A stretch of 64,000 bases of DNA from assembly GCA_017551095.1 (NCBI GenBank), contig JAFZMQ010000007.1, positions 47,419 to 111,418 on the forward strand. Direction: 5' to 3'. The first letter of the stretch is position 1. The number at the start of each line of letters is the position of its first letter. A program made the position numbers and the translations under genes. Of the stretch, positions 17,952-27,829 are shown piece by piece. This DNA is from Clostridia bacterium. Lineage in GTDB: Bacteria > Bacillota > Clostridia > UBA1381. The notes beneath the pieces were generated by a model, which was not told the origin of the DNA, searched no databases, and saw nothing but the letters and a program-made list of their open reading frames with translations.

Positions 17952-18167
17952 TTATTCCGTCCCTATGCTGTCCCAGTCTATATCTTCTTCATCTACAAAA
18001 CCGCTTTTTTCTGCATCTTCCATCTTCTTTTTTTCCTCAGGTGTCATCTTAGTAAAATCCGGATCCCACGCCAAAACCATTTTTTTGATAAATTCGTATG
18101 CAAAAAGTTTATCCGTTTCGGGCAGATAGTCCATTAGCTGTGCCGCTTTTACCGAAATGTTTGACAT
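17952..18167 (-). CDS. Putative antitoxin of RelE-type pair
   Basis: 71 residues from the ATG at 18167, which has AGGAGG about 7 bases upstream; an ATG two codons earlier sits against that site and is less likely. The N-terminal half is hydrophobic-helical (VKAAQLMDYLPETDKLFAYEFIKKM) and the C-terminal half is strongly acidic (EEKKKMEDAEKSGFVDEEDI). This is usual for a disordered antitoxin tail that wraps a basic toxin. No clear DNA-binding fold can be named. It follows the toxin by 11 bases, so the order is toxin first. The call rests mainly on context. Confidence 0.7.
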   Translation of the reverse strand: MSNISVKAAQLMDYLPETDKLFAYEFIKKMVLAWDPDFTKMTPEEKKKMEDAEKSGFVDEEDIDWDSIGTE

Positions 18168-18178
18168 AATCATCCCTC

Positions 18179-18448
18179 CTACTTATATATATCTCCACGA
18201 TTTCCAATATCAATCACAAAAATTATTTCAACAATACTTTCACTTTCATTTCTGTAAATTACTCTCCAAGCACCTATTCTCAATCGTTTTCTTCCGTCAT
18301 CATATCCATTCATAGGTTTTATATCCCCGACAGGCGGACTAAGTGTAAGTCCTCTAATGGCTTCTTTTATCCTAATAACTGATTTCTTGTCAAGTCTTGA
18401 TAAAAATTTTAGTGCATCTTTGGAATATTTTATTTTTGTTTCTTTCAT
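18179..18448 (-). CDS. RelE/ParE-family toxin
   Basis: 89 residues, the usual length. Features of the family: KYSKDALKFLSRLDKKSVIRIKEAI (N-terminal helices), a proline-glycine region, then LRIGAWRVIYRNESESIVEIIFVIDIGNRGDIYK, the beta-sheet with the conserved Arg and a late aromatic. RelE members cut mRNA in the ribosomal A site; ParE members poison gyrase. The W-R-V-I-Y block resembles RelE more, but this cannot be settled by eye. It comes first in the operon, opposite to classic relBE and like higBA. Confidence 0.87.
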   Translation of the reverse strand: MKETKIKYSKDALKFLSRLDKKSVIRIKEAIRGLTLSPPVGDIKPMNGYDDGRKRLRIGAWRVIYRNESESIVEIIFVIDIGNRGDIYK

Positions 18449-18490
18449 ATTATCCCCATATAAATAAAACCAATTTACCTCTATACCTTT

Positions 18491-18519
18491 AATATATATT
18501 TTTTTGCGTGTATTGTCAA
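18491..18519 (-). promoter_or_regulatory. Sigma-A promoter of the toxin-antitoxin operon
   Basis: On minus, TTGACA (18519-18514), a 17-base spacer and TATATT (18496-18491). It lies 43 bases before the toxin ATG. The rest of 18449-18715 holds no gene that I can support. Confidence 0.75.
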
Positions 18520-18715
18520 TGTTTTTTTGAAATTATCAAGAGAAATGCAAATAAAAAGTTGCCAGATTTTGTTAGCATACCCCCATTACTGAATATAGAA
18601 GAAGGCATTTTTGACGGTTTTGCGTAAATTTTGACCTCGTTTTTGATATACCTAAAAACCGAAATGGCTTGAAATCAAGGGGTTTTGGCGTTTCTCCAAA
18701 AATTTTTGGCATCCT

Positions 18716-19741
18716 CTAAACAATCAGCATCGCATCTCCAAAACTAAAAAATCTATAACCCTCTTTGACTGCCTCTTTATATGCATTAAGCACATTTTCC
18801 CGACCTGCAAATGCACTTACTAACATTATTAGGGTGGACTCGGGCAAGTGAAAATTGGTGATAAGCCCGTCTATCACATTAAACTTTTTCCCGGGGTATA
18901 TGAAAATATCCGTCCAGCCCGTCTTTTCGGAAAGCGGAAGTCCGTCAAGTCCTGCGGTTTCAAGCGTTCTTGTAGATGTTGTTCCGACAGCTATAACCCG
19001 TCCGCCATTTTTCTTAGTATTATTTATAAGCTCTGCCGTTTCCTTCGGCAAAACATAAAATTCAGAATGCATTTTATGGTCTAAAATATTATCCGCTTTA
19101 ACGGGACGAAATGTTCCCAAACCCACATGAAGCGTTACATACCCTATTTTTACGCCCTTGTCCTCAATCTTTTTCAGGATTTCCTTCGTGAAATGAAGTC
19201 CTGCCGTAGGTGCGGCACAAGAACCCGAGTTTTTTGCATAAACTGTCTGATAACGCTCCGCGTCCTCTAATTTTTGGGTTATATAATGGGGCAGCGGCAT
19301 CTCGCCGAGCCTGTCCAAAACTTCTTCAAAAACGCCGTCATAACTAAACTTTACCAATCGGTTTCCGTCATTTACTATGTCCAGAATTTCCGCTTCAAGC
19401 TCACCGTTTCCAAAAACAAATTTTGTCCCTATTTTTGCCCGACGCCCCGGTTTTAGCACAACTTCCCACTCGTCAAGGCTTTTTTTATGCAAAAGCAAAA
19501 ACTCAATCGCTCCGCCCGTATCCTTCTTTGTTCCGTAAAGCCTTGCGGGAATAACTTTTGTGTCATTTAAAATGAGGCAATCCTTTGGCGAAAGCTCATC
19601 TACAATATCATAAAAATGCTTGTGTCTGATTTCACCCGTTATTCTATCGAGGCACATAAGCCTTGACGCACTCCTGTCTGCAAGTGGTTTCTGGGCGATA
19701 AGCTCCTTGGGTAAATCGTAATAAAAATCCTGTCTTTTCAT
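18716..19741 (-). CDS. queA: S-adenosylmethionine:tRNA ribosyltransferase-isomerase
   Basis: 341 residues, normal length. Motifs: [15 protein letters not shown] at the start, [21 protein letters not shown], the strongly conserved [22 protein letters not shown] and [16 protein letters not shown]. QueA transfers and isomerises the ribosyl part of S-adenosylmethionine onto preQ1-tRNA to give epoxyqueuosine-tRNA. Finishing queuosine needs QueG or QueH, neither of which is clearly present here (the QueG-like genes at 28.8-32.1 kb look like paralogues). Four bases separate it from the amidase gene upstream. Confidence 0.96.
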   Translation of the reverse strand: MKRQDFYYDLPKELIAQKPLADRSASRLMCLDRITGEIRHKHFYDIVDELSPKDCLILNDTKVIPARLYGTKKDTGGAIEFLLLHKKSLDEWEVVLKPGRRAKIGTKFVFGNGELEAEILDIVNDGNRLVKFSYDGVFEEVLDRLGEMPLPHYITQKLEDAERYQTVYAKNSGSCAAPTAGLHFTKEILKKIEDKGVKIGYVTLHVGLGTFRPVKADNILDHKMHSEFYVLPKETAELINNTKKNGGRVIAVGTTSTRTLETAGLDGLPLSEKTGWTDIFIYPGKKFNVIDGLITNFHLPESTLIMLVSAFAGRENVLNAYKEAVKEGYRFFSFGDAMLIV

Positions 19742-19745
19742 ATGC

Positions 19746-21338
19746 TTACGGCAATTTTATCTTGCCTAAAACCTCCAAAATTCCCTCTGCTATGCCCTCT
19801 GCAAGTTTATCCTGATATTCCGCCGTTATCAGCTTTTTAAGTTCGTCAGGATTGTTCATAAACCCTATTTCTATAAGGTTTGCAGGCATAACGCTCTTTC
19901 TTGTAACCAAAAGGTTTCCTGCTTTTACACCTCTTGCTGTCGTATTTGCACTTTTTGCGGCTTTTTTAACTATTACTGATGCCATTTCCTTGCTTGTTAT
20001 GCCATAGTCCTTGCCGTTATTGCTTTCGCTATAATATATTTCAATGCCCTGTGCCGCCGTAACGGGCATAACAGTCGAGTTTAAATGTATGCTTAAAAAC
20101 ATCGCCGCACCGCGTTTATTTGCGATTGCGGGGCGTTCATCAAGTGTCGGATAGGTGTCACCGCTCCTTGTCATAATGACATTTACGCCCTTCTCTTCAA
20201 GTATCTTTTGCACCTTTTTTGTAACCGCAAGAGCAATTGTTTTTTCGTAATATGTTTCACCCGTTCCTGCCTCTAATGTCTCCAAAATAGGCTCTGTTGA
20301 GTCAAGTGCATCATGATATACTTTCAGTTCCTCGTCCGTCATCAAATTCCCGACTGCACCCGGGTCAGTTCCGCCATGACCTGCGTCTAATACGACATAA
20401 ATCTTTCCGCCCGACAATTCCGACGGCTTTGGAAGATTTGTCTTTTCCTCGTTTTCCTTGTCTTCTTCTTTATCCTTATCGTCCTCTTTATCCTTGTCAT
20501 CCTCTTTGTCTGGTATGTCAACATTTTCGTCTTTCGATATTGTGAATATAATGTTGTTCCCCGATATTGATGCCTTGTATTTTTTCATGCCCTCGGTATC
20601 TATTGCAATTCTTGTGCTGTTATCGTGAAGTCCGAGCCGTACCGATAAAACCGCACCCAGATTTATTTCCTTTTTGTTTGCGGTTGAATACCCCATGTTT
20701 TCAACATCAACAAACAGCGTGTTACTTGCCGTGACGGCAGGTGAGGACATTTTCAAAATTTTGCCACTTGCAGAAATTGTAACGGTAACAACCCCGTCCT
20801 CTTCCTTTGCCGAAATGCCCGTTATTTTATTTTGTGTACCGTCCGATTTTTTAACCGTTTCGCTTACGCTTATTTTCCCTGCAACTCCGTCAAAATCAAC
20901 CGTAAGCCCCACACTGTCCGACACAAACCGCACAGGCACCATTGTTTTTGCCGATTCGCCCCATTTTGCGATAAGCTTTGGTGTTACACCGTCAGGGATT
21001 TTTACCGTTTTCCCGTCTGTTTCCGCAATATTTGAGTCTATCTGGATAGTTGTCTTTTTACCTGAATATGTGATCACGATTTCCTTTGTTTTTTCTTTGT
21101 ATAAAACATCTGCACCCAACGCCTCAAAAACTTCTCTTACAGGCACTAACGCCCTATCGTTAAAAATTATCGGCTCTAATGGCAGATTTTTAAGTTCCTT
21201 TCCGTTTACCGAAAGCGAATACACCGAGCCGGTATAATTATGCACTCCGCCGTCATATTCGAGTATCATTGACGCAAAAACTGAGGCACAAAAAAGGAAA
21301 CAGCACACAAGTATTCCCAAAAATGCCGATTTTTTCAT
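19746..21338 (-). CDS. Secreted N-acetylmuramoyl-L-alanine amidase with stalk and AMIN domains
   Basis: 530 residues. Order: signal peptide (1-23), copper-amine-oxidase-like N-terminal stalk domain (about 30-160, [14 protein letters not shown] and [12 protein letters not shown]), AMIN-like beta domain (about 170-265), a strongly acidic Lys-Asp-Glu linker with [13 protein letters not shown] repeats (about 268-300), and a C-terminal Amidase_3 domain. Zinc and catalytic residues appear in [22 protein letters not shown] and [10 protein letters not shown]. It cleaves the bond between muramic acid and L-Ala of peptidoglycan. It lies downstream of ruvB and upstream of queA, all on one strand. Confidence 0.93.
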   Translation of the reverse strand: MKKSAFLGILVCCFLFCASVFASMILEYDGGVHNYTGSVYSLSVNGKELKNLPLEPIIFNDRALVPVREVFEALGADVLYKEKTKEIVITYSGKKTTIQIDSNIAETDGKTVKIPDGVTPKLIAKWGESAKTMVPVRFVSDSVGLTVDFDGVAGKISVSETVKKSDGTQNKITGISAKEEDGVVTVTISASGKILKMSSPAVTASNTLFVDVENMGYSTANKKEINLGAVLSVRLGLHDNSTRIAIDTEGMKKYKASISGNNIIFTISKDENVDIPDKEDDKDKEDDKDKEEDKENEEKTNLPKPSELSGGKIYVVLDAGHGGTDPGAVGNLMTDEELKVYHDALDSTEPILETLEAGTGETYYEKTIALAVTKKVQKILEEKGVNVIMTRSGDTYPTLDERPAIANKRGAAMFLSIHLNSTVMPVTAAQGIEIYYSESNNGKDYGITSKEMASVIVKKAAKSANTTARGVKAGNLLVTRKSVMPANLIEIGFMNNPDELKKLITAEYQDKLAEGIAEGILEVLGKIKLP

Positions 21339-21370
21339 ATTACCCCTGTTCCTTTCTTCGCCGTTTCAAA

Positions 21371-22381
21371 TTATTCGGGTTTTTCCATTCCGAAATGCTC
21401 ATAACCCGCCTGTGTCACAATTCTTCCCCTCGGCGTTCTCGATATGTAGCCAAGCTGCATTAAATACGGCTCATAAACATCCTCTATTGTGTCTGCTTCC
21501 TCACCGATTGTTGCAGCAAGTGTTTCCAGCCCGACAGGACCTCCGCCGAAGTTTTTAATCATAGCGGTTATCATCTTGTTGTCAATCATATCGAGTCCCT
21601 GCTCGTCAATTTCCATCTCTTTTAAAGATTTTTCCGCCACTTCTTTTGTTATTTTCCCGTCATACATAACCTGTGCAAAGTCCCTTACACGCTTTAAAAG
21701 GCGGTTTGAGATTCTTGGCGTTCCACGGGAACGACTTGCAATTTCACCCGCACCGCCGTCGTCAATTTCAACATTTAAAATCTTGGCAGAACGCTTTACT
21801 ATCCGCTTTAATTCCTCGTCAGTATAGAGTTCAAGCCTTGCCAAAACGCCAAATCTGTCCCGCAGCGGAGGTGACAAAAGTCCTGCTCTTGTCGTTGCAC
21901 CTATTAAGGTGAATTTTGGCAGGTCAAGCCGTATGGATTTTGCCGACGGGCCTTTGCCTATGATAATATCAAGTGCAAAATCCTCCATCGCAGGATATAG
22001 AATTTCCTCAACCGTGCGTGACATACGGTGAATTTCGTCAATAAACAAAATGTCATTTTGCGAAAGATTTGTAAGGATTGCCGCCAAATCTCCCGCCTTT
22101 TCAATGGCAGGACCCGAAGTTATGCGGATATTCACGCCCATTTCGTTTGCGATAACACCTGCAAGTGTTGTTTTTCCAAGTCCGGGCGGTCCGTATAAAA
22201 GCACATGGTCAAGCGGTTCACGCCTGTCCTTCGCAGCATTTATAAAAACGCTGAGATTTCCCTTAACCTTTTCCTGTCCCACATATTCCTGAAGCTCTCT
22301 TGGGCGGAGTCCCACCTCGATATCGGCGTCCTCTTCCAGAAAATCGCCCGTTACAATTCTTTCATTATCATCAAAAATCAT
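21371..22381 (-). CDS. ruvB: Holliday junction branch migration helicase RuvB
   Basis: 336 residues. AAA+ features: [14 protein letters not shown] (Walker A), LFIDEIHRM (Walker B), [18 protein letters not shown] (sensor 1 and the arginine finger region) and the C-terminal winged helix ending [16 protein letters not shown]. RuvB hexamers pump DNA through RuvA-bound Holliday junctions. The start has GAGGT upstream and lies 4 bases after the ruvA stop. Confidence 0.98.
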   Translation of the reverse strand: MIFDDNERIVTGDFLEEDADIEVGLRPRELQEYVGQEKVKGNLSVFINAAKDRREPLDHVLLYGPPGLGKTTLAGVIANEMGVNIRITSGPAIEKAGDLAAILTNLSQNDILFIDEIHRMSRTVEEILYPAMEDFALDIIIGKGPSAKSIRLDLPKFTLIGATTRAGLLSPPLRDRFGVLARLELYTDEELKRIVKRSAKILNVEIDDGGAGEIASRSRGTPRISNRLLKRVRDFAQVMYDGKITKEVAEKSLKEMEIDEQGLDMIDNKMITAMIKNFGGGPVGLETLAATIGEEADTIEDVYEPYLMQLGYISRTPRGRIVTQAGYEHFGMEKPE

Positions 22382-22385
22382 AATT

Positions 22386-22973
22386 TTACCTCATCAGTTT
22401 TACTAATGCTCTTTTAACAATTTCCTCTGTTTTTAATGTGTTATCTACCCCTGAAACTGCTGATTTTGCCTCATTTTGCGAGTATCCCAAAACCATCAAT
22501 GCACTGACCGCTTCGCTCTGTGCGTCTGTTGAAATGGATATTTTTTCGCCGTCGCCCTCGGGCAGAATTTCGGAATCTTTGAGCTTGTCCGCAAGTTCCA
22601 AAATGATACGCTGTGCCATTTTTACGCCCACGCCTGATGCCTTTGTCAGAATTTTTGAGTCCTTTGTAATAACGGCAAGAGCAAGTTCTTTCGGCGTTAC
22701 TACCGACAAAACGGCAAGTGCCGCTTTCGGTCCTACTCCCGAAACGGATAAAAGTCTTAAAAACATTGTTTGCTCGTCCTCTGTCGCAAATCCGTAAAGG
22801 TCGAAAACATCTTCATGCACATTGAGATATGTATATAGCGTGACCTTGTCGCCCTCCCGAAAGCTTTCGAGTGTTTTTGCCGAGGCGTACAGCTTATATC
22901 CCACTCCGCCGTTATCAATAACGGCAAAATTCTCTTTTCTTAAAACAAGTTCGCCTTTTATGTAGTAATACAT
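22386..22973 (-). CDS. ruvA: Holliday junction DNA helicase RuvA
   Basis: 195 residues. N-terminal OB fold ([21 protein letters not shown]), tandem helix-hairpin-helix motifs ([35 protein letters not shown]) and the C-terminal RuvB-binding domain ([20 protein letters not shown]). It recognises the four-way junction and loads RuvB. GGAGG precedes the ATG. It lies between ruvC and ruvB. Confidence 0.97.
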   Translation of the reverse strand: MYYYIKGELVLRKENFAVIDNGGVGYKLYASAKTLESFREGDKVTLYTYLNVHEDVFDLYGFATEDEQTMFLRLLSVSGVGPKAALAVLSVVTPKELALAVITKDSKILTKASGVGVKMAQRIILELADKLKDSEILPEGDGEKISISTDAQSEAVSALMVLGYSQNEAKSAVSGVDNTLKTEEIVKRALVKLMR

Positions 22974-23078
22974 TCGGTTTTACCTCCGATTTTGGTATAT
23001 TCCGCCGATTATAGTAGAATTATATCACATTTTGTTTAAAACCGCTTTTACATTTCCGTTACAAGTAAATGACGGTTT

Positions 23079-23579
23079 TTACAGTCTGTTAGTTCCGAGT
23101 TCATCATTTATTTTCGCCGAATGTGCATGGCAAATTGCAACGGCAAGTGCGTCTGCGGCGTCGTCAGGCTTTGGAATTGCATTTAAATTAAGGAGCATTT
23201 TTACCATTTGCTGCATTTGCCCCTTGTCCGCTCTGCCGTAGCCCGTTATCGCCTGTTTTATTTGCAGTGGCGTGTACTCGAATATCGGAATTTCCCTTGC
23301 GGCAACCTCTGCAACCAAAACCCCTCGTGCCTGAGCAACAGCTATCGCCGTTTTTGCGTTGTTATTAAAGAAAAGCTCCTCTATCGCAACGGCATCGGGC
23401 TTGTATTTTTCAAGATAATCGCCAATTTCCTCTTTTATTTTGCGAAGCCGCAAACTTGTTATCATTGATGCCTCTGTCGTAATCGCGTTGTATTCAAGCG
23501 GTCTGAAATGATTTCCCGTGTATTCGATTACCCCGATTCCCACAATGGCATACCCGGGGTCGATTCCTAAAATCAGCAT
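23079..23579 (-). CDS. ruvC: Crossover junction endodeoxyribonuclease RuvC
   Basis: 166 residues. ILGIDPGYAIVGIGVIE holds the first catalytic Asp; VAIEELFFNNNAKTAIAVAQARGV holds the Glu; DAADALAVAICH carries the last two acidic residues. It resolves Holliday junctions at ATTG/C-type sites. First gene of ruvC-ruvA-ruvB; about 105 bases separate it from ruvA. Confidence 0.97.
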   Translation of the reverse strand: MLILGIDPGYAIVGIGVIEYTGNHFRPLEYNAITTEASMITSLRLRKIKEEIGDYLEKYKPDAVAIEELFFNNNAKTAIAVAQARGVLVAEVAAREIPIFEYTPLQIKQAITGYGRADKGQMQQMVKMLLNLNAIPKPDDAADALAVAICHAHSAKINDELGTNRL

Positions 23580-23611
23580 ATTTTTACTCCTTTTTGCTCA
23601 TATATATCTCT

Positions 23612-23640
23612 ATTTTACATCAAAACCGAAAAAAATTCAA
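23612..23640 (-). promoter_or_regulatory. Sigma-A-like promoter of the ruv operon
   Basis: On minus, TTGAAT (23640-23635), a 17-base spacer and TAAAAT (23617-23612), 33 bases before the ruvC ATG. AGGAG serves as ribosome site. No LexA-type box was recognised. Confidence 0.6.
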
Positions 23641-23672
23641 TCTTTTACAGCATAAAGAAAAAAATCCCATTT

Positions 23673-24338
23673 TTAAATGAGATTTTTTAAATATTTCTTT
23701 TGCTTTTCGGTTATTCTGTAACTTTCTCTCGCTTTTTGGATTGCCTTTTTGTGTACCCAATCGGAAAGCTTGTGATTTTCGATATATCTTACGCTACTTT
23801 CCCACTGTTTTGCAAGAGCTGTGGCAAAATACCATGCAATCATCATATTTATGTAGTATTTGTCCGATTTTATTCTGCCTACCCTTTCTAAATGCTTCTC
23901 GTCAAAATCCTCGTCCAAAAAGTGTGTCATAAGCATCAATATCCCAAAACGGACGGTGTATTCGTGCTTTGATTTAAGCCATTTTTCAATTTCCGGAAGA
24001 AGTTTTTTCTTATTTTTCTTAAAATACTTTGGTTTCATACCGTCGCAGGTCGCCCAATTATCAACATACGGCAAAAATGCGTTCAGTTTTTTGATACATT
24101 CGTCAAAATCGGCAATTTCCGCTATCAAAAATGCGTGGAGATTGTTTTCCTCATAGTATTTGTGCGGAAGTTCTTCCAGAAAATTGCCTGTATCACCCTT
24201 TATTTTTTTCGCCAATGCCCGAATTTGCGGAACTCTCACGCCGATAATCCGGCTTTTGTCAATATTCGGCATAAGCTTTGCATGAAAATCGCGATACTCC
24301 CCATCACGCATTTCAAAAAGCATCTTTTGTATATCCAT
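23673..24338 (-). CDS. DNA alkylation repair (AlkD-like) HEAT-repeat protein
   Basis: 221 residues, the usual length. The start MDIQKMLFEMRDGEYRDFHAKLMPNI and the motif IIGVRVPQIRALAKKI match the AlkD/YhaZ-type family, followed by helical HEAT-like repeats with many Trp residues (VDNWATCDGMKPKYF, MMIAWYFATALAKQW). Some members excise N3- and N7-alkylpurines; others have no shown activity. Its stop codon lies within a short T-flanked hairpin (about 23661-23687) that probably ends transcription. Confidence 0.85.
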   Translation of the reverse strand: MDIQKMLFEMRDGEYRDFHAKLMPNIDKSRIIGVRVPQIRALAKKIKGDTGNFLEELPHKYYEENNLHAFLIAEIADFDECIKKLNAFLPYVDNWATCDGMKPKYFKKNKKKLLPEIEKWLKSKHEYTVRFGILMLMTHFLDEDFDEKHLERVGRIKSDKYYINMMIAWYFATALAKQWESSVRYIENHKLSDWVHKKAIQKARESYRITEKQKKYLKNLI

Positions 24339-24413
24339 TTTATCACCCTCTGCACAAACATTCTACTATAATTCCCTAGATTTTGCAAGAGGTCTGAAAG
24401 TTAATAACAAAAA

Positions 24414-24443
24414 TCGGAACGAGCGATTTTCCGCTTGTTCCGA
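24414..24443 (-). terminator. Terminator of tRNA-Gly
   Basis: Stem of about 12 bp (24414-24425 with 24432-24443, one G-T pair) around a 6-base loop. It begins 3 bases after the tRNA CCA end on minus and is followed by a T-rich run. Confidence 0.85.
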
Positions 24444-24445
24444 CG

Positions 24446-24519
24446 TGGAGCGGGCAACGGGAATCGAACCCGCAAAGCCAGCTTGGGAAGCTAGTATTTT
24501 ACCATTAAATTATGCCCGC
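24446..24519 (-). tRNA. tRNA-Gly, anticodon CCC
   Basis: 74 bases including an encoded CCA. The cloverleaf is readable: acceptor GCGGGCA, D-arm with AATGGTA, anticodon stem CTAGC/GCTGG around loop TTCCCAA (anticodon CCC), and T-arm GCGGG-TTCGATT-CCCGT. The short D-loop and identity match glycine. CCC reads only GGG, so this is an accessory glycine isoacceptor. It is a single gene with its own promoter and terminator. Confidence 0.93.
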
Positions 24520-24563
24520 AAAACCATAATTCAAGAGAACTACAATAACATTTTGCCTGTGGT

Positions 24564-24592
24564 ATTATAGCATACTTCCCTGCATTTTGCAA
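24564..24592 (-). promoter_or_regulatory. Promoter of tRNA-Gly
   Basis: On minus, TTGCAA (24592-24587), a 17-base spacer and TATAAT (24569-24564), about 45 bases upstream of the mature 5' end. Confidence 0.75.
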
Positions 24593-24658
24593 TACTTTTT
24601 TTAATCCATGCGTTTCGGACACCGGAATTTTAAATTGCAACATCTTCCATTTGTCAGC

Positions 24659-26716
24659 TCATTCTACAAATATGCTTTTGCTGATGTAATCTGCCGAATT
24701 TGCACCAACCATAACCGAAAATTCTCCGCTCTCAACAACATAATTGAGCTGTCTGTCATAAAAGCCCAGATTCTTTATATCAAGCGGTATATTTACAGTT
24801 ACTTTTTCACCCGCTTTTATAAACACCTTCTTAAAGCCTTTTAGCTCTTTAATAGGGCGGACACTACTTGCCACAATATCTCTTACATAAAGCTGTACCG
24901 TTTCTTCACCGTCATATTCCCCGATATTTTCGACATCAATACTTACCGTGATTTCCCCGTCCCGTTTCGGATTGCAGTCTGAAATTTGGAGGTTTGAATA
25001 TTTAAACTCCGTATATGACAGTCCGAATCCGAACGGATATAGGGGCGGATAAATTCTTGAATCTATATATCTTGTTGCCCATCTTTCGTCATCACCCAAG
25101 GGCTTACCCGTATGGTTTATGTTATAATATAGCGGTTGTTGTCCGATTGATTCCGGAAACGAACTTACAAGTTTGCCCGACGGATTATACTTGCCGAAAA
25201 TAATATCCTTATACGCATTTCCCGCCTCTGTGCCAAGTGCACCCGAAAACAGAAGTGCGTCGGACAGCTCCCTTGCCTCTTTAAGCACAAGCGGTCTGCC
25301 TGAAATTACAACCGTAACGAGCTTTTTCCCCGCTTTTTTTATATTTCTGAGCAGCTCTAAATCCTCTTCCTCTAAAACTTCCCTTGATCTGCTTCTTGCT
25401 TCGCCGTTCATGCATCTTTTTTCGCCTATAAAGGCGATTATTACATCATAGTTTTCATAATTTCCGTCTGCCACAGGAAAATCAAATGCATCAGCAGGGG
25501 CTATGCAATCCTTTGCTTCACCAACCCCCGACCAGCAACCGAGCATTTCCTCTCTGCTATCTGCGAATTTCCCTGCAAGTGCCGCCTTTTTGGTAGTTAG
25601 AGGCAATATGCCGTTATTTTTAAGCAAGACTATTGATTTTCTTGCTGCCTCACGCGCCAGATTCCTTGTTTCTTCTGTGAGCAAGGCGTCTTTTGCCTCC
25701 TGCTCATTTCTGTACGGATTTTCAAAAAGACCAAGGTCATATTTCACTTCCAGAACCCGTCTTACACTTTCATCCAGTGCTTCCAAAGACACAAGTCCTT
25801 CCTCTACCAATGCTTCAAGATTGTCCGCATATATAGTTTTTCCGCCGCACATTTCCACATCAAGCCCTGCGTTCATGGCTATTTTAGCCGTATCCTTGTC
25901 ATTTTCGGAAAAGCCGTGTACCAGAATCTGATTGCACGATCCTGCATCAGAAAGAGCAAAACCCTTAAAGCCGAGCTTATTCCGCAGAACATCTGTAAGC
26001 AGGTATTTACTGCCCGTGCAGGGTTCTCCGTTAAAATCGTGAAATGCAGTCATAATAGAGCGTGTTCCCGCTTCAATCGCCGCTTTAAACGGAGGTACAT
26101 ATGTATTGAAAAGCGTCTGCTCCGACATATCCACACTATTGTAATCTCTGCCGCCTATCGCCGCCCCGTATGCAATAAAATGCTTCGTACACGCCGCACA
26201 ATGCTCTCTGTCTGCCAAGTTTTCGCCCTGAATTCCCTTTACCCTTGCTTTTGCAAATTCCGAGCCTAAATATGTATCTTCTCCTGCACCTTCTACCAAT
26301 CTTCCCCATCTTGAATCTCTCGAAATATCCACCATAGGTGCAAACATAAGATTTATACCGCTATATGCTGCTTCCTTAGAAGCCGCTTCCGCCGTCCTTT
26401 CAGCAAGTTCAGGCTCCCACGAAAAAGCCTCCGACCACGGAGTAGGAAAAATTGTTTTAAAGCCGTGTATCACATCAAATCCCAAAAGAAGCGGAATGCC
26501 AAGCCTGGTTTCCGTTACGGCAACCCTTTGCAATTCGTTTGTTTTTTCTACATCTGTTATTCCCAAAAATGAGCCTATTCCACCCTGTCTTAATATATCC
26601 CAGCCGATTTTGTAGCTTTCACCGTAAATTGAGTTGCCGCACTGATTTAGTTGTCCCACCTTTTCTGCTACCGTCATTTTCTTGATTAAGCTATCTATAA
26701 ATTCTTTTTTGCTCAT
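24659..26716 (-). CDS. Glycoside hydrolase family 3 beta-glucosidase-like enzyme
   Basis: 685 residues from the ATG at 26716 (GGAGG 11 bases upstream; a TTG six codons earlier coincides with that site). GH3 TIM barrel: LLGFDVIHGFKTIFPTP, SRDSRWGRLVEGAGEDTYLG, KHFIAYGA and the nucleophile Asp in FALSDAGS. Then come the alpha/beta sandwich domain and a C-terminal fibronectin-III-like domain (ETVQLYVRDIVASSVRP). No signal peptide, so it acts in the cytoplasm on imported beta-linked oligosaccharides. It is close in layout to BglX-type enzymes; substrate is not provable. It lies next to an AraC regulator on the same strand. Confidence 0.92.
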   Translation of the reverse strand: MSKKEFIDSLIKKMTVAEKVGQLNQCGNSIYGESYKIGWDILRQGGIGSFLGITDVEKTNELQRVAVTETRLGIPLLLGFDVIHGFKTIFPTPWSEAFSWEPELAERTAEAASKEAAYSGINLMFAPMVDISRDSRWGRLVEGAGEDTYLGSEFAKARVKGIQGENLADREHCAACTKHFIAYGAAIGGRDYNSVDMSEQTLFNTYVPPFKAAIEAGTRSIMTAFHDFNGEPCTGSKYLLTDVLRNKLGFKGFALSDAGSCNQILVHGFSENDKDTAKIAMNAGLDVEMCGGKTIYADNLEALVEEGLVSLEALDESVRRVLEVKYDLGLFENPYRNEQEAKDALLTEETRNLAREAARKSIVLLKNNGILPLTTKKAALAGKFADSREEMLGCWSGVGEAKDCIAPADAFDFPVADGNYENYDVIIAFIGEKRCMNGEARSRSREVLEEEDLELLRNIKKAGKKLVTVVISGRPLVLKEARELSDALLFSGALGTEAGNAYKDIIFGKYNPSGKLVSSFPESIGQQPLYYNINHTGKPLGDDERWATRYIDSRIYPPLYPFGFGLSYTEFKYSNLQISDCNPKRDGEITVSIDVENIGEYDGEETVQLYVRDIVASSVRPIKELKGFKKVFIKAGEKVTVNIPLDIKNLGFYDRQLNYVVESGEFSVMVGANSADYISKSIFVE

Positions 26717-26781
26717 CTTAACAAGTACCTCCAAAAAACAACATTTTTAAGTATGCGTCCCACTACTTTTATTTCGATTAT

Positions 26782-26810
26782 ATTATAACCGATAATTTGA
26801 ATATGGGCAA
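26782..26810 (-). promoter_or_regulatory. Promoter of the GH3 gene
   Basis: On minus, TTGCCC (26810-26805), a 17-base spacer and TATAAT (26787-26782). It lies between the AraC stop and the GH3 start, so the hydrolase can be transcribed independently of the regulator. Confidence 0.7.
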
Positions 26811-26853
26811 GTTTTTTTTACATTGTCCGAATAAGTCCGGCTTTTAATGAAAT

Positions 26854-27702
26854 TTATTCAAATGCCGCGTGTATCTGCCTGTATTCGTAAGGAGTGCGTC
26901 CAAAACGAAGGTGAAATGTATTGATAAAATGGGACGGGGAATTAAACCCCACCTTCCACGCTATCGTGCTTACATCATCATCAGTCGTAATCAGCATATC
27001 CTTTGCCACTCTCAAACGGTAATATATTATATATTGATGTATTGTTTTTCCCGTAAAATTTTTCATAAGCCTGTTTAAATAATACGAATGATAATTAAAC
27101 TGTGCTGCTATCATTTGGTTTGATAGCGAAAAATCCGCGTAGTTTTTGCTTATATACTCCAAAACAGATGCAATCAGCTTATTGTTTTTTCCCAGTGAGT
27201 TTTCTTCTGTCAAAAGCATCAGCAAGGATTTTTTTAATATGGACGACGCTATTTCTTTATAATATTTGGGCTTTGATATGAAGATATCTATACAGTCACC
27301 TAAAAGCTCATTTATATCAAAAAAGTCCTCCCGAACAATTATATGACCGAATTCCTTTGGAAGTTTGTATTCAGGAACTTTTGCCTCATCAAATTCATCT
27401 TTTTTGGGCGTTCCCAAATGCTTTAAATCCCGAAAATACTCATCAATTAAATCAAAATTGAAAACCTGAACAGAAATCTGCTCGTCGGAATCTATAATAA
27501 ATCTGTACTCTGTTCTTGGCGGAAAAAATATTATGTAATTAGTTGAAAAATTATATTTTTTTCCATTTGCTATTACGCGTCCTTCGCCGCTGCATATATA
27601 AAAAATTCTGCAATCATAGCATTTGCTGGTATATCGAGCACCTTTAAAATTATTATGTTCTCTGGCATAGCGAATGTTTGGATTGATGTTGTATATTTCC
27701 AT
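26854..27702 (-). CDS. AraC-family transcriptional regulator (1)
   Basis: 282 residues from the ATG at 27702, which has GGAGG 6 bases upstream. The N-terminal half is a cupin-type sensing domain (RIFYICSGEGRVIANGKKY, YIIFFPPRTEYRF). The C-terminal half holds the two AraC helix-turn-helix motifs (FNYHSYYLNRLMKNFTGKTIHQYI and VSTIAWKVGFNSPSHFINTFH) and the terminal RTPYEYRQ. Such proteins activate sugar-use genes on binding a ligand. It sits between the GH3 gene and the divergent redox operon at 27830, so either or both may be its targets. Confidence 0.9.
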   Translation of the reverse strand: MEIYNINPNIRYAREHNNFKGARYTSKCYDCRIFYICSGEGRVIANGKKYNFSTNYIIFFPPRTEYRFIIDSDEQISVQVFNFDLIDEYFRDLKHLGTPKKDEFDEAKVPEYKLPKEFGHIIVREDFFDINELLGDCIDIFISKPKYYKEIASSILKKSLLMLLTEENSLGKNNKLIASVLEYISKNYADFSLSNQMIAAQFNYHSYYLNRLMKNFTGKTIHQYIIYYRLRVAKDMLITTDDDVSTIAWKVGFNSPSHFINTFHLRFGRTPYEYRQIHAAFE

Positions 27703-27786
27703 ATTAAACCTCCGCACTTCTTAATTTAAAAAGTTTGTTTTCTTATATTTCTTATTTATTATTTTAAACATTATATCACAGGGTTA

Positions 27787-27795
27787 TGTTATAAT
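27787..27795 (+). promoter_or_regulatory. Extended -10 promoter of the redox operon
   Basis: TGTTATAAT at 27787-27795, with no good -35, which is common for activator-dependent promoters. It is followed by tcaat-agcata-attga (27795-27810), a small inverted repeat that could be an operator. An activator such as the divergent AraC protein would fit; this is inference. Confidence 0.5.
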
Positions 27796-27829
27796 CAATA
27801 GCATAATTGATAGAAATAAGGGATATATT

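Noticed and set aside
18520..18715. Possible remnant gene between queA and the toxin gene
   Set aside because: No frame with a ribosome site or recognisable residues; only scattered AT-rich sequence.
20674..21237. Open frame of 187 codons on plus opposite the amidase gene
   Set aside because: Mirror of the amidase reading frame; codon pattern and motifs belong to the minus strand.
24414..24443. Possible third copy of the REP-like palindrome
   Set aside because: Sequence does not match the elements around sleB; its position and T-run make it the tRNA terminator.
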